Origin: Sphingobium sp. KCTC 72723
Lineage (GTDB): Bacteria > Pseudomonadota > Alphaproteobacteria > Sphingomonadales > Sphingomonadaceae
Assembly (NCBI RefSeq): GCF_014280435.1
Contig: NZ_CP060388.1
Span: 558,001 to 622,000 of the forward strand
Direction of reading: 5' to 3'
DNA length: 64,000 bases
The translations under genes were made by a program, and so were the position numbers. Each line of letters starts with the position of its first letter. Position 1 is the first letter of the stretch. The notes beneath the pieces were generated by a model. That model saw only the letters and a list, made by a program, of their open reading frames with translations, was not told where the DNA came from and ran no database searches. Positions 47,942-59,085 of this stretch are shown here, piece by piece.

Positions 47942-49615
47942 TTACCCCCGCGCGACCATGCCGTTCGCCGCCGACAGCACGGCCTTGACCGATGCGGTCG
48001 CCACGTCGCTGTCGGTGCCGATGCCGAAAACCGTCCGCCCGTCGGGCGTGCGGCATTCGACATAGGCTGCGGCGTTCACGTCCGTCCCCGCGCCGATCGC
48101 ATGTTCGCTATAGTCGGCAATGTCCAGATCGACGCCCAGTTCATCGCGCAGCGCGGCCAGCACGGACGACAACAGGCCGTTGCCGCGCCCGGAAATGGAA
48201 CGCTCGCCGCCCTGATAGGCGATCTTGCCGGTAAAGATGCGGTCGCCCGCAACGCCGCTCTCATGATAGTCGATCAGGCTGTAGGCCTGTTCACCGCCGA
48301 TGCGGTAATGGTCCTGAAATGCGGTCCAGATGTCGGCTGCGCCCAGTTCGCGGCTGCTGCTGTCGGCCAGTGCCTGCACCACGCGGCTGAAATCGGCCTG
48401 CATCCGCTTGGGCAGTTTCAGCCCCTTGTCCTGCTGCAACACCCATGCGACGCCGCCCTTGCCCGATTGCGAATTGACGCGGATCACCGCTTCATAATCG
48501 CGGCCCAGATCCTTGGGGTCGATCGGCAGATAGGGGACGTCCCAGATCAGGTCGTTGCGCGCTTCCTGTGCGGCAAAGCCTTTCTTGATCGCGTCCTGAT
48601 GGCTGCCGGAGAAAGCCGTGAACACCAGTTCGCCGGCATAGGGGTGGCGCGGGTGGACCGGCAACTGGTTGCAATATTCGACCGTCTGGATGACATCGTC
48701 AATGTCGCTGAAGTCCAGCGCCGGGTTGATCCCCTGCGTGTACATGTTCAGCGCCACGGTGACGATGTCGCAATTGCCGGTGCGTTCGCCATTGCCGAAC
48801 AGGCAGCCTTCGACTCGGTCCGCGCCCGCCATCAGGCCCAGTTCGGCGGCGGCGACGCCGGTGCCGCGATCATTATGCGGATGCAGCGATATGACCACGC
48901 TGTCGCGCTTGCTGATGTGGCGGCACATCCATTCGATCTGGTCGGCATAGATGTTGGGCGTGGCACACTCGACCGTCGCGGGCAGGTTCAGGATCAGCGG
49001 CTTGTCCGGCGTGGGCATCAAAATGTCCATCACCGCCTCGCAGCACTCCAGACTGAAATCCAGTTCGGCGGTGGAGAAGGTTTCAGGCGAATATTCGAAA
49101 TGCCAGTCGGTGTCGGGCTGGGCGGCCGCATTGTCGCGCAGCAGCTTGGCGGCGTGGACCGCGATTTCCTTGATCTGGGGCCGTTCCATGCCGAACACGA
49201 TCCGCCGCCATGCGGGCGAGACGGCGTTATAGACATGGACGATAGCCTTCTTCGCGCCGCGCAGGCTTTCGAAGGTGGTGGCGATCAGGTCTTCGCGCGC
49301 CTGCGTCAGCACCTGCACCATCACATCGTCGGGGATGCGCCCGTCCTTCACCAGCCCGCTGATGAAATCGAACTCGGTCGCGCCTGCCGACGGAAAACCG
49401 ACCTCGATTTCCTTGACGCCGACTTTGAGCAACAGGTCGAAGAAGCGGCTCTTCTTTTCCGCATTCATCGGGTCGATCAGCGCCTGATTGCCGTCGCGCA
49501 GATCGGTCGACAGCCAGCGCGGCGGCGCGGTGATGACCTGGCTTGGCCATTGGCGGTTGGGCAGGTCGATCTGCGGAAAGGCGCGATATTTCTGGGACGG
49601 ATCGGTCAGCATCAT
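47942..49615 (-). CDS. leuA: 2-isopropylmalate synthase
   Basis: A 557-residue enzyme of the long LeuA type, catalysing the first committed step of leucine synthesis from 2-ketoisovalerate and acetyl-CoA. The DRE-TIM barrel has [17 protein letters not shown] (catalytic Arg/Asp) and the metal-binding [12 protein letters not shown]. The C-terminal leucine-sensing domain has [19 protein letters not shown] and [15 protein letters not shown]. Start at 49615 or the next ATG at 49612. A leader peptide and hairpins lie 60 bases upstream. Confidence 0.97.
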   Translation of the reverse strand: MMLTDPSQKYRAFPQIDLPNRQWPSQVITAPPRWLSTDLRDGNQALIDPMNAEKKSRFFDLLLKVGVKEIEVGFPSAGATEFDFISGLVKDGRIPDDVMVQVLTQAREDLIATTFESLRGAKKAIVHVYNAVSPAWRRIVFGMERPQIKEIAVHAAKLLRDNAAAQPDTDWHFEYSPETFSTAELDFSLECCEAVMDILMPTPDKPLILNLPATVECATPNIYADQIEWMCRHISKRDSVVISLHPHNDRGTGVAAAELGLMAGADRVEGCLFGNGERTGNCDIVTVALNMYTQGINPALDFSDIDDVIQTVEYCNQLPVHPRHPYAGELVFTAFSGSHQDAIKKGFAAQEARNDLIWDVPYLPIDPKDLGRDYEAVIRVNSQSGKGGVAWVLQQDKGLKLPKRMQADFSRVVQALADSSSRELGAADIWTAFQDHYRIGGEQAYSLIDYHESGVAGDRIFTGKIAYQGGERSISGRGNGLLSSVLAALRDELGVDLDIADYSEHAIGAGTDVNAAAYVECRTPDGRTVFGIGTDSDVATASVKAVLSAANGMVARG

Positions 49616-49678
49616 GGGTCAGCTACTTCTTTTGCAGAACGGGCGCGCCAAAAACGGCCCGGTTAACGACTATCAGCG

Positions 49679-49748
49679 AAAAGGAAGCCCTTAGGCGTAT
49701 CGACGCTGCCCATAATCGAAAGGCAGCGGAAAAACCACGCCTAAGGGC
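49679..49748 (-). promoter_or_regulatory. Attenuator hairpins upstream of leuA
   Basis: GCCCTTAGGCGT (49687-49698) and ACGCCTAAGGGC (49737-49748) are perfect inverted 12-mers; on the minus strand the lower arm is followed by TTCCTTTT (49686-49679), as in a terminator. Between them CGCTGCC (49704-49710) and GGCAGCG (49722-49728) form an inner hairpin. The upper arm overlaps the last codons and stop of the leader peptide, where CACGCC/GGCGTG can also pair locally. These mutually exclusive structures suit transcription attenuation by ribosome position. Confidence 0.7.
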
Positions 49749-49788
49749 GTGTAAGTCGTAGCAGGGTAAGAAGGGCGACGCGCTGCAT
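49741..49788 (-). CDS. Leucine-rich leader peptide of leuA
   Basis: A 15-codon frame, MQRVALLTLLRLTRP, ending TAG at 49741. Five of its 15 residues are Leu (positions 6, 7, 9, 10, 12). It is directly upstream of the alternative hairpins and about 125 bases before the leuA start, the hallmark of an amino-acid attenuator: ribosome stalling at Leu codons would change the RNA fold. No strong ribosome binding site is visible, which is the weak point. Confidence 0.68.
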   Translation of the reverse strand: MQRVALLTLLRLTRP

Positions 49789-49810
49789 GATGGAAAGCGC
49801 TGTAACGCGA

Positions 49811-49842
49811 AACGGGGCCGACATGCAAGTCGGCCCCGTTCA
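49811..49842 (-). terminator. Hairpin terminator after the yceI gene
   Basis: AACGGGGCCGAC (49811-49822) and GTCGGCCCCGTT (49829-49840) form a perfect 12-bp stem with a six-base loop, 28 bases after the YceI stop. The T-run is short (three T on the minus strand), so efficiency may be partial. It separates yceI from the leu leader. Confidence 0.75.
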
Positions 49843-49867
49843 TTGTGTTCGATTATGTCGAAGCGGC

Positions 49868-50485
49868 TTATTTCTGGAACGCGGCGATGATCTTCAATTC
49901 CACCGTGTCGCCCACGACAGGCACGGCCATGCTCATGCCAAAATCGCTGCGCTTGATGGTGCCGGTGGCGACGAAGCCGATATTTTCCTTCTTGTTCATC
50001 GGGTTCGCGCCCGCGCCGTAAAATTCGGCGTCCAGCGTGACGGGCTTGGTGATGCCCTTGATCGTCAGATTGCCGGTGATGTCCGCGCCGGTCGCGCCGT
50101 CAGGCTTTACCGACGTGGACACGAAAGTCGCGGTCGCAAATTTGGCGGAATCGAAAAATTCCGGCTTCATCAAATGGGTGTCGAGCGCGGGAATGCCAGT
50201 CTTGAGGTTGGCGACCGGAATGTCGATCGACACTTTCGAGGCTGCCGGGTTGGCCTTGTCCAGCGTCAGCGTGCCGGTGGGCTGTGCGATCACGCCCATA
50301 TTGTTGGTAAAGCCCATATGGTCATAGGCAAAGACGATCTGGGTATGGGTCGGTTCGACCGCATAGGTGCCGCCGGTGACTTTCGCCACATCCTTGGTGC
50401 CGGGGGTCGCAGCACCCTGCGCAATGACGACGGTGCCGCCGGCAATGGCGATCAGGGCGGCGGCAGGGATAAGATAGTGACGCAT
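49868..50485 (-). CDS. YceI-family periplasmic protein
   Basis: A 205-residue exported protein with a signal peptide (about residues 1-22, ending VIAQG). The YceI lipocalin-like barrel shows GTYAVEPTHTQIVFAYDHMG, VSIDIPVANLKTG, PEFFDSAKFATATFVST and TGNLTIKGITKPVTLDAEF. YceI barrels bind polyisoprenoids or similar lipids in the periplasm. The ATG at 50485 follows GGAGAG. It lies between ilvC and leuA but has no known link to their pathway. Confidence 0.94.
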   Translation of the reverse strand: MRHYLIPAAALIAIAGGTVVIAQGAATPGTKDVAKVTGGTYAVEPTHTQIVFAYDHMGFTNNMGVIAQPTGTLTLDKANPAASKVSIDIPVANLKTGIPALDTHLMKPEFFDSAKFATATFVSTSVKPDGATGADITGNLTIKGITKPVTLDAEFYGAGANPMNKKENIGFVATGTIKRSDFGMSMAVPVVGDTVELKIIAAFQK

Positions 50486-50640
50486 GGGACAGACTCTCCA
50501 GAAGCAATCAAGGGACGCAACCACAATAGGTCGCGTCCCTCCATTGTTCCAGAGCCGTAACCGGAAACGGATCGTTCCCGCCTTTAAGCCGCTCTCTCGC
50601 AAGGAGGGCAGTCGCATAAGGCTTTTCGGTATCCCTGCAA

Positions 50641-50671
50641 CGTCATGCTGAATCAAGTTCAGGATGACGAG
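50641..50671. repeat. Short intergenic palindrome (GTCATGCTGAA family)
   Basis: CGTCATGCTGAATCAAGTTCAGGATGACG is an imperfect inverted repeat (CGTCAT...ATGACG, CTGAA...TTCAG) in the gap between yceI and ilvC. It looks like a member of a dispersed family, but only this copy was noticed in the window. Confidence 0.6.
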
Positions 50672-50731
50672 AAAGGAGGCGTCAGTGCCATATGCGATAG
50701 CCCCGCCTTGCGAGGGAGGGGGGAAGAAGGC

Positions 50732-52453
<1,722 letters not shown>

Positions 52454-52454
<1 letters not shown>

Positions 52455-52813
52455 CACTTGGCTGTCCCGTTATCCGTGTCGTGGCCCGCGTCCGTGTGGA
52501 CGTGCCGCTCTGAAATCATGGCTGCCAGCGCATAGTGCCAGCCGCCGTCCTGCCGGTGGGCGAGGCGGACGGGGAACCCCGCCACCGCGTCGAACATCCG
52601 GCCGATATGTTCCCCCACATAGCGGGGGCTGGCCAACAGGGTGCCGATGTGCCGATCGTGCAGGTCGAACCCTTCGTCCAGATGCACTTCCCATTCCGCA
52701 TTGTCCCGGTCGGCATGGTCAATGGTCCAGCCGGTCAGTTCCGCCCGGCCCACCATCCGTTCGAAATCCCACGGTTCGCTGACATGGATGCGCAGGTGCA
52801 AATGCGTGGTCAC
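52454..52813 (-). CDS. Unknown small protein inside the ilvB-ilvH operon
   Basis: A 119-residue, acidic and His-rich cytoplasmic protein. Visible features are HLHLRIHVSEPWDFERMVGR, WTIDHADRDNAEWEVHLDEG, HDRHIGTLLASPRYVGEHIG and a His-rich tail. I do not recognise the family. It starts 24 bases after ilvB and ends overlapping the ilvH start, so it is translated with both acetolactate synthase subunits. The pattern of strands around conserved His/Asp could be a small ligand-binding or regulatory domain, but nothing shows this directly. Confidence 0.75.
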
Positions 52814-52837
52814 ACCATTATCCTCATAGCGGCGACC

Positions 52838-54610
52838 TCACACCAGCGCCTTTGCCTCGTCCGTCATGCTGCCCTTCACCTGGCTGGGGTCGAGCAGCAT
52901 TTCGGTATGCGCCGCGCCCGACGGGATCATCGGGAAGCAGTTGGACAATTTGGCCACGCGGCAATCGACGATCACCGGGCCGGGCGTGTCGATCATGCGG
53001 GCGATTCCGGCTTCCAATTCGTCGCGGCTATCGATGCGGATGCCGGTCCAGCCATAGGCTTCGGCCAGCTTCACAAAGTCCGGCAGGCTGTCGGAATAGC
53101 TGTTGGAATAGCGGCTTTGATAGGTCAGTTCCTGCCACTGGCGGACCATGCCCATATATTCATTGTTCAGGATGAAGATCTTGACCGGCAGGCGATACTG
53201 GCTGGCGGTCCCCATTTCCTGAATGTTCATCTGGATCGACGCATCGCCCGCGACGCAGATGACCAGACTGTCGGGATTGCCCATTTGCGCGCCGATGGCG
53301 GCGGGAAAGCCATAGCCCATCGTGCCAAGGCCACCCGACGTCAGCCATTTGTTGGGCGCGTCGAAACCGAAATGCTGCGCCGCCCACATCTGATGCTGGC
53401 CGACTTCGGTGGTGATGATGACGTCCTTGCCGGTCGCTTTCGTCGCGGTGTACAGGTCCGCGATCGCGCGCTGGGGCATGATTTCGGTGCCGCTTTCGGC
53501 ATAGTCGAGCGACTTTTTCGCGCGCCAGCCTTCGATCTTGTTCCACCAGCCCGACAGATCGGCTTTCTCATGCCCGCGCGCGGTCCACAGCGCCAGCATG
53601 TCGGCCAGCGCACTGGCGACATCGGCGACGATGGCGACATCGACATCGACGATCTTGTTGATGCTGCTGCGGTCGATGTCGATATGGACCTTGCGGCTAT
53701 TGGGCGCAAAAGCGTCCAGACGGCCGGTGACCCGATCATCGAAGCGCGCGCCGATGCAGACGATCAGGTCCGCTTCGTTCATCGCGAAATTGGCTTCGTA
53801 AGTACCGTGCATCCCCAACATGCCCAGCCATTGCGGGCCGGACGCAGGGTAGGCACCCAGGCCCATCAGCGTGGAGGTGACCGGCGCGCCGGTCAGCGCG
53901 GCGAGTTCACGCAGCAGCGTGGAGGCTTGCGGACCACTGTTGATGACGCCGCCGCCGGTGTAGAAAACCGGCCGCTCCGCCGCCGCCAGCATATCGACCG
54001 CTGCGGCTATGCCTGCTGCGTCGGCCTTGACCTGCGGATGGTAGCTGGCGTGGTTGACGGGTTCGGGCCGCTTGTAGGGCGCGGTCGCGATCTGGACATT
54101 TTTTGGAATGTCTACGACGACCGGGCCGGGGCGTCCGGTGGTGGCGATATGGAACGCCTCATGAATGACGCCCGCCAGCTTTGCGGGGTCTTTCACCAGA
54201 TAATTATGCTTGGTGCAGTGGCGCGTGATGCCGATCGTGTCGGCTTCCTGAAAGGCGTCGGTGCCGATCAGTTGCGTGGGAACCTGCCCCGTGATGACGA
54301 CCATGGGGATCGAATCCATCAGCGCGTCGGTGATGCCAGTGACGGCATTGGTCGCGCCGGGACCGGAGGTGACCAGGACGACGCCGGGCTTGCCGGTCGA
54401 GCGGGCATAGCCTTCCGCCATATGAGTCGCGCCCTGTTCGTGGCGGACCAGCACATGCTTGATCGTGGGATGGTTATAGAGCGCATCATAGATGGGCAGC
54501 ACGGCCCCGCCCGGATAGCCGAACACGACTTCGACGCCCAGATCCAGCAGGCATTCGACCAAAATGTCGGCGCCGCTCTTTTCGGCCACGATGCAATCCC
54601 TTCGCTTCAT
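52838..54610 (-). CDS. ilvB: Acetolactate synthase large (catalytic) subunit
   Basis: A 590-residue ThDP enzyme making acetolactate or acetohydroxybutyrate, the first shared step of branched-chain synthesis. It has VVFGYPGGAVLPIYDAL, catalytic Glu58 in VRHEQGATHMAEGYAR, the FAD/beta domain (TGGGVINSG) and the ThDP motif GDASIQMNIQEMGT ending in LNNEYMGMVRQWQ. The ATG at 54610 has GGAA upstream; a longer frame from 54646 adds a basic stretch that looks untranslated. Follows miaA after 81 bases. Confidence 0.97.
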   Translation of the reverse strand: MKRRDCIVAEKSGADILVECLLDLGVEVVFGYPGGAVLPIYDALYNHPTIKHVLVRHEQGATHMAEGYARSTGKPGVVLVTSGPGATNAVTGITDALMDSIPMVVITGQVPTQLIGTDAFQEADTIGITRHCTKHNYLVKDPAKLAGVIHEAFHIATTGRPGPVVVDIPKNVQIATAPYKRPEPVNHASYHPQVKADAAGIAAAVDMLAAAERPVFYTGGGVINSGPQASTLLRELAALTGAPVTSTLMGLGAYPASGPQWLGMLGMHGTYEANFAMNEADLIVCIGARFDDRVTGRLDAFAPNSRKVHIDIDRSSINKIVDVDVAIVADVASALADMLALWTARGHEKADLSGWWNKIEGWRAKKSLDYAESGTEIMPQRAIADLYTATKATGKDVIITTEVGQHQMWAAQHFGFDAPNKWLTSGGLGTMGYGFPAAIGAQMGNPDSLVICVAGDASIQMNIQEMGTASQYRLPVKIFILNNEYMGMVRQWQELTYQSRYSNSYSDSLPDFVKLAEAYGWTGIRIDSRDELEAGIARMIDTPGPVIVDCRVAKLSNCFPMIPSGAAHTEMLLDPSQVKGSMTDEAKALV

Positions 54611-54691
54611 TTCACGTTCCGCCCTTTGCGTCAGGGGACGCGCCTTGGCAAGGTGGACGCCACTAATGGACATAAAATGACGGGTCAAGAG

Positions 54692-55636
54692 TTATTGTTG
54701 TAATTTAATTGCTAATTCAGCGATTAATTTGTCATCAATTTCTCCCTCCTCGCGCAGCCAGTGGGCGGGGGGCTGGTTGGTGAACCAGGTATATTGCCGT
54801 TTGGCATATTGGCGCGTGGCCAGCGTGCCGCGTGCGATGGCATTGTCCATGTCGCTGTCGCCAATGATGGCATCGCGTATCTCCGGCACGCCGATGGCGC
54901 GCATCACGGGCAGGTCGGGGTTCAGGGCGCGGGCGAGCAGCGCCTCCACCTCCGCCACCGCGCCATCGGCGATCATCCGGGCAAAGCGCCGGTCGCACCG
55001 TTCCATCAGCCAGTCGCGCGGCGGGCGCAGGATCATGGGGGCAAGCGTTATGGTATCGCCGATCCCGCCGCTCTTATGCTGCTGCCACGCCTTGAGCGGT
55101 TTGCCGGTCGATCGCACGACTTCGAGCGCGCGGGCGACGCGCGTGGTGTCGGCGGGGGCCAGTCGGGCGGCGGCTTCGGGGTCTTCGCGGGTCAGCGCGG
55201 CATGGCCGTCCGCCACCGGCAAAGCGCGCACGGTGGCGCGGATTTCCTGGTCGATCTCCGGCACCGGGGCGATCCCGTCCAGCAGCGTGCGGATATAAAG
55301 TCCGGTGCCACCGACCAGCACCGGCAGCTTGCCCGCTTCGTGCGCGGCGGCAATTTCCGCCTTAGCCTCAGCGGCCCAGCGTGGCGCGGTGCAGGCCAGC
55401 GCCCCGTCGATATGGCCGAACAGGCGATGCGGCACGTCGCCCATTTCCTGCGCCGACGGGCGGGCGGACAGGATGGCCAGATCGGCATAGACCTGGCTGG
55501 CGTCGGCATTGATGACGATGCCATCGGTCGCTTGTGCCAGCGCAATGGCGAGCGCGCTCTTGCCGCTGGCGGTGGGTCCGGCAATAAGCGCGACCCGTGG
55601 GCGGGATTCGCCGGGATGTGGTTTGGAGTTTGGCAT
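54692..55636 (-). CDS. miaA: tRNA dimethylallyltransferase
   Basis: A 314-residue enzyme that prenylates A37 of tRNAs reading UNN codons. The P-loop is [13 protein letters not shown] (residues 18-30), followed by the substrate Asp and Thr motifs [19 protein letters not shown], then [14 protein letters not shown] and [14 protein letters not shown] near the end. The start at 55636 overlaps the divergent serB start on the opposite strand by two bases. It precedes ilvB on the same strand. Confidence 0.96.
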   Translation of the reverse strand: MPNSKPHPGESRPRVALIAGPTASGKSALAIALAQATDGIVINADASQVYADLAILSARPSAQEMGDVPHRLFGHIDGALACTAPRWAAEAKAEIAAAHEAGKLPVLVGGTGLYIRTLLDGIAPVPEIDQEIRATVRALPVADGHAALTREDPEAAARLAPADTTRVARALEVVRSTGKPLKAWQQHKSGGIGDTITLAPMILRPPRDWLMERCDRRFARMIADGAVAEVEALLARALNPDLPVMRAIGVPEIRDAIIGDSDMDNAIARGTLATRQYAKRQYTWFTNQPPAHWLREEGEIDDKLIAELAIKLQQ

Positions 55637-56513
55637 GTTCGTCGCGACCTTAGTGGCAAGTGGCTCAATGGGGCAGGGGGATATTGCAGCGGCGACCGAT
55701 CGGCTGCGTGAGGCGGGATGCCAACCGAGCGATAGTGCGTGGCTGGACGCGGACAAGGCCGCCGACATCTTCTTTGCCGCAGACCCGGTCGCTGCCCGCG
55801 CCGCCCTGATGGATATAGGGCAGGGGATCGATATCATCGTGCAGCCGGTCGCGACCCGCGAAAAGACGCTGATCATCGCCGACATGGATTCGACCATGAT
55901 CACGGTCGAGTGCATCGACGAACTGGCCGACTATGCCGGGATCAAGCCGCAGATCGCCGAGATCACCGAACGGGCGATGCGCGGCGAACTGGATTTCGAA
56001 GGCGCGCTGGACGAACGGGTCGCGCTGCTCAAGGGGCTGGACGACAGCGCCATCGACCGTTGCCGCGCCGAACGAGTGGTCATCATGCCCGGTGCCAAGG
56101 CATTGGTCCGCACGATGAAGGCACGCGGCGGGCGCGCTTTGCTGGTGTCGGGCGGCTTCACTCGCTTCACTGGTCCGGTCGCGGAGGAGATTGGTTTCGA
56201 CGCGGCAGTCGCCAATGTGCTGGATATTGCCGATGGGGCGCTGCTCGGCACGGTCGCCCGCCCGATCGTGGACGCGGCGCGCAAACGCGCCGAACTGGAA
56301 GCGGCGATCGCCGGTGGCATCGACCGCGCGCTGACGCTGGCCGTGGGTGACGGCGCGAACGACATTCCGATGATCGAGGGGGCGGGGCTGGGCGTCGCCT
56401 ATCATGCCAAGCCTAAAACCCGCGCGGCGGCCGCCGCCGAAATCGTCCATGGCGACCTGTCGGCGCTGCTCTATGCGCAGGGCATAGCGTCGGCCGATTG
56501 GGTGGCGGAATGA
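55635..56513 (+). CDS. serB: Phosphoserine phosphatase
   Basis: A 292-residue HAD-superfamily phosphatase, the last step of serine synthesis. The nucleophile motif is [18 protein letters not shown] (Asp83, Asp85). Motif II is [10 protein letters not shown], and motif III/IV is [25 protein letters not shown]. The N-terminal 75 residues are a degenerate ACT-like regulatory region. The ATG at 55635 (GGAG upstream) lies in the same CATG as the miaA start on the other strand. Confidence 0.96.
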   Translation: MFVATLVASGSMGQGDIAAATDRLREAGCQPSDSAWLDADKAADIFFAADPVAARAALMDIGQGIDIIVQPVATREKTLIIADMDSTMITVECIDELADYAGIKPQIAEITERAMRGELDFEGALDERVALLKGLDDSAIDRCRAERVVIMPGAKALVRTMKARGGRALLVSGGFTRFTGPVAEEIGFDAAVANVLDIADGALLGTVARPIVDAARKRAELEAAIAGGIDRALTLAVGDGANDIPMIEGAGLGVAYHAKPKTRAAAAAEIVHGDLSALLYAQGIASADWVAE

Positions 56514-56676
56514 TCGGCCACACGGACTATCGTGGTTAAGGCTCTTTTCGTCGTCATTCCGGCAAAGTAATGGAATGGAATGCGCGGCTGGGTCGTTAGC
56601 GTCGTGCCGCGCAATTTAGTGGCATGAAGGCGAAACGGCGTGCGGCACTATCGCCAACGCGCCTGAGGGAGATGAC

Positions 56677-56928
56677 ATGAAGATCAACCATATGGCTCTG
56701 GCCGCTGCGGGCCTGTTCGCGCTGAGCGCCTGCGCGAAGAACGAAGCCCCCGTCACCTATGCGCCGCCCGTCGGCCCCGGTGCGATTGCCGGAACGGTCG
56801 CGGCCGACCGCGATGGCGACGGTTATGTCGATGGCTATTATACCGCCGATGGCGTCTATCATGCCGTGCAGGGTCCGCCCTGCCCGATGCCGCCCCCGCC
56901 GCCGCCCCGTCGCGGAGAACGCGGCTGA
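56677..56928 (+). CDS. Small predicted lipoprotein
   Basis: An 83-residue protein with a short signal sequence ending in the lipobox LSAC (Cys19). The mature part has a calcium-loop-like DRDGDGYVDGYYTADG and a Pro-rich, Arg-rich tail (PCPMPPPPPPRRGERG). GGGAG precedes the ATG. It is likely anchored in the outer or inner membrane. Function unknown. Its stop is 29 bases before the L,D-transpeptidase gene. Confidence 0.8.
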   Translation: MKINHMALAAAGLFALSACAKNEAPVTYAPPVGPGAIAGTVAADRDGDGYVDGYYTADGVYHAVQGPPCPMPPPPPPRRGERG

Positions 56929-56957
56929 TCACTCGGCCAAACGGGGCGCGCGTCCTT

Positions 56958-58466
56958 ATGCGCGCCCTGCCTTTCCTGTGCGGCCTGATGCTGGCCGCCC
57001 CCGTGCAGGCCGCGCAATCTGACGCGGTGAGCGCCCCTGTTGCGTCCGGCATAGCGACGGAAATCCGCGCCAATGTCAGCGGCAAGCTGCGCGACTTTTA
57101 CAGTGCGCGCGGTTTCTGGCCGCTCTGGGTCGACAAGGACCGGATCGGGCCACAGGCCGACGCGCTGCTCGCGCTCATCGCCCAAAGCGGCATGGATGGC
57201 CTGCGCCCGCGCGACTATGATGCGCGCGGCCTGACACAGGCGATCGAGGAAGCCGACACGACGGGCGACGCGAAGGCGATCGCCCGCGCCGACCTGGCCC
57301 TGTCGCGCGCATTGGCGGGTATCATTGCCGACATGCGCCGTCCTGCACGCGGGCTGGCGATGCGCTACCTCGACCCCGAAGTCACCCCGCGCGATGCCGA
57401 TCCGTCCGACATATTGCGCGCCGCCGCATTGGTGCCGTCGCTGGCCGATTATATCCAGACCGCAGGCTGGATGAGTCCCTTCTATATGCAGTTGCGCAGC
57501 GCCCGCGCCGATTATGCCGAACGTTGGGCCGACTTGCCGGCCATTGCCGTGCCGCAGGGCGTGCGCTTTCGTCCCGGCATCCTGACGCCTGAAACCGCGC
57601 TGCTGCGCCATCGGCTTGGGCTGTCGGACGGCACGGCCTATGACAAGGCGCTGGCCGCCAGAGTGCGCGCCTTTCAGGCCGACCATGGGCTGAAGGCCGA
57701 TGGCGTTGCAGGCGCGCAGACTATTGCGGCGCTCAATCGCGGGCCGGGCGACAATTTGCGGCTGCTGGCACTCAATCTGGAACGGGCGCGGTTGCTGCCC
57801 GGTCCCTGGACTCGCCATGTCGTGGTGGACGCAGCATCGGCGCGGCTATGGTATTATGACAAGGGCGCGCTGGACGGCATGATGAAGGTCGTGGCCGGAA
57901 CGGCGGAGACGCAAACGCCCATGATGGCGGGCATGATCCGCTACGCGACGCTCAACCCCTATTGGAACATTCCGCCCGATCTGGTGCAAAGCCGGGTCGC
58001 GCCGAAGATATTGAGCGGCGCGTCGCTGAACGGGCTGGGCTATGAAGCGCTGGCCGACTGGAGCGCCACCCCCGCGCCATTGGCGCAGAGCGCGATCGAC
58101 TGGCGCGCGGTCGCTGCCGGGCGGGACGAAGTGCGCGTGCGCCAGTTGCCGGGTGGCAGCAATGCGATGGGCCGGGTCAAATTCATGTTCCCCAACGACC
58201 TTGGCATCTACCTGCACGACACGCCGCAGCGCGACCTTTTCAGCAAGACCGACCGCCATTTCAGCAATGGCTGCGTCCGGCTGGAGGATGCGCAGCGCCT
58301 GTCGCGCTGGTTCTTCGGCACGGCCCCGGCGGCGGAGGGCAGTGCGCCCGAACAGCACAGGCCGCTGCCCCAGCCGGTGCCGGTTTATCTCACCTATTTC
58401 ACCGCCATCCCGACCGCGCAGGGAGTGCAGTTCCTGCCCGACGTCTATGGCCGGGACGGGGATTAA
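56958..58466 (+). CDS. Murein L,D-transpeptidase (YcbB/LdtD type)
   Basis: A 502-residue exported enzyme with a signal peptide to about residue 19 (PVQAA). An N-terminal scaffold domain includes DFYSARGFWPLWVDKD. A peptidoglycan-binding domain is seen near residues 225-265 (VRAFQADHGLKADGVAGAQT). The YkuD catalytic domain carries YLHDTPQRDLFSKTDR and HFSNGCVRLEDAQRLS with catalytic Cys439. It forms 3-3 crosslinks between peptidoglycan stems. The lipoprotein gene just upstream may be co-transcribed. Confidence 0.94.
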   Translation: MRALPFLCGLMLAAPVQAAQSDAVSAPVASGIATEIRANVSGKLRDFYSARGFWPLWVDKDRIGPQADALLALIAQSGMDGLRPRDYDARGLTQAIEEADTTGDAKAIARADLALSRALAGIIADMRRPARGLAMRYLDPEVTPRDADPSDILRAAALVPSLADYIQTAGWMSPFYMQLRSARADYAERWADLPAIAVPQGVRFRPGILTPETALLRHRLGLSDGTAYDKALAARVRAFQADHGLKADGVAGAQTIAALNRGPGDNLRLLALNLERARLLPGPWTRHVVVDAASARLWYYDKGALDGMMKVVAGTAETQTPMMAGMIRYATLNPYWNIPPDLVQSRVAPKILSGASLNGLGYEALADWSATPAPLAQSAIDWRAVAAGRDEVRVRQLPGGSNAMGRVKFMFPNDLGIYLHDTPQRDLFSKTDRHFSNGCVRLEDAQRLSRWFFGTAPAAEGSAPEQHRPLPQPVPVYLTYFTAIPTAQGVQFLPDVYGRDGD

Positions 58467-58495
58467 GGGGCGGCAATTTTGGATTGATACAGCTT

Positions 58496-58564
58496 CTTCA
58501 TTGCGAGCGCAGCGAAGCAACCCAATCGCGCGAGATGGATTGCTTCGCTGCGCTCGCAATGAAG
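58496..58564. repeat. Perfect 25-bp inverted repeat (GCGAGCGCAGCGAAGCAA family)
   Basis: Arms at 58496-58520 and 58540-58564 are exact inverted copies around a 19-bp spacer, in the gap between the convergent L,D-transpeptidase and ruvX genes. The core AGCGCAGCGAAGCAA is self-similar. It can form a long stable hairpin on either transcript. Confidence 0.9.
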
Positions 58565-58587
58565 ATTTAACCCTGGATCATCCCGTT

Positions 58588-59067
58588 CTAAATCCCGGCG
58601 ACCAGCCCGTCGATCGCGCCTTGCAGGATGTAGCTTGCCGCCAGTTTATCGACCAGCACGTCGCGGCGCGCGCGGCTGGCGTCTGCTTCCAGCAGGGTGC
58701 GGGTGACGGCCTGCGTCGACCAGCGTTCGTCCCATAGCAGGATGGGATAGCCAAGGTCCGCCAGATTTTGCGCAAAGGCGCGCGACGACTGGCTGCGCGG
58801 GCTGCCGGTGCCGTCCAGATTGAGCGGCAGGCCAACGACGATGCCCTTCACCTGCTGCTGCGTGATGAAGGTCGCCAGTGCGATCTTGTCCTTGGTGAAC
58901 TTGCCGCGCGTGATGGTGTGGGCGGGGCTGGCGATCGACCATTGCGCGTCGCACAGCGCCAGCCCGATCGTCTTGGTGCCAACGTCCATGCCGATCAGCC
59001 GCCCGCCCTGTGGCAAGACGTCCCGAAAAGCGACGCGATCTGTGGTGACGAGTTTGATGGGGTCCAT
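58588..59067 (-). CDS. ruvX: Putative pre-16S rRNA nuclease / Holliday junction resolvase (YqgF)
   Basis: A 159-residue RNase H-fold protein. The first acidic strand is [35 protein letters not shown] follows, then [15 protein letters not shown] with the second acidic pair and a final Asp in [16 protein letters not shown]. YqgF proteins process the 5' end of 16S rRNA; the resolvase role is debated. It ends 18 bases before the DUF3089 gene would start reading, on the same strand. Confidence 0.93.
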   Translation of the reverse strand: MDPIKLVTTDRVAFRDVLPQGGRLIGMDVGTKTIGLALCDAQWSIASPAHTITRGKFTKDKIALATFITQQQVKGIVVGLPLNLDGTGSPRSQSSRAFAQNLADLGYPILLWDERWSTQAVTRTLLEADASRARRDVLVDKLAASYILQGAIDGLVAGI

Positions 59068-59085
59068 GGCGTCAGGCCCATGGCA

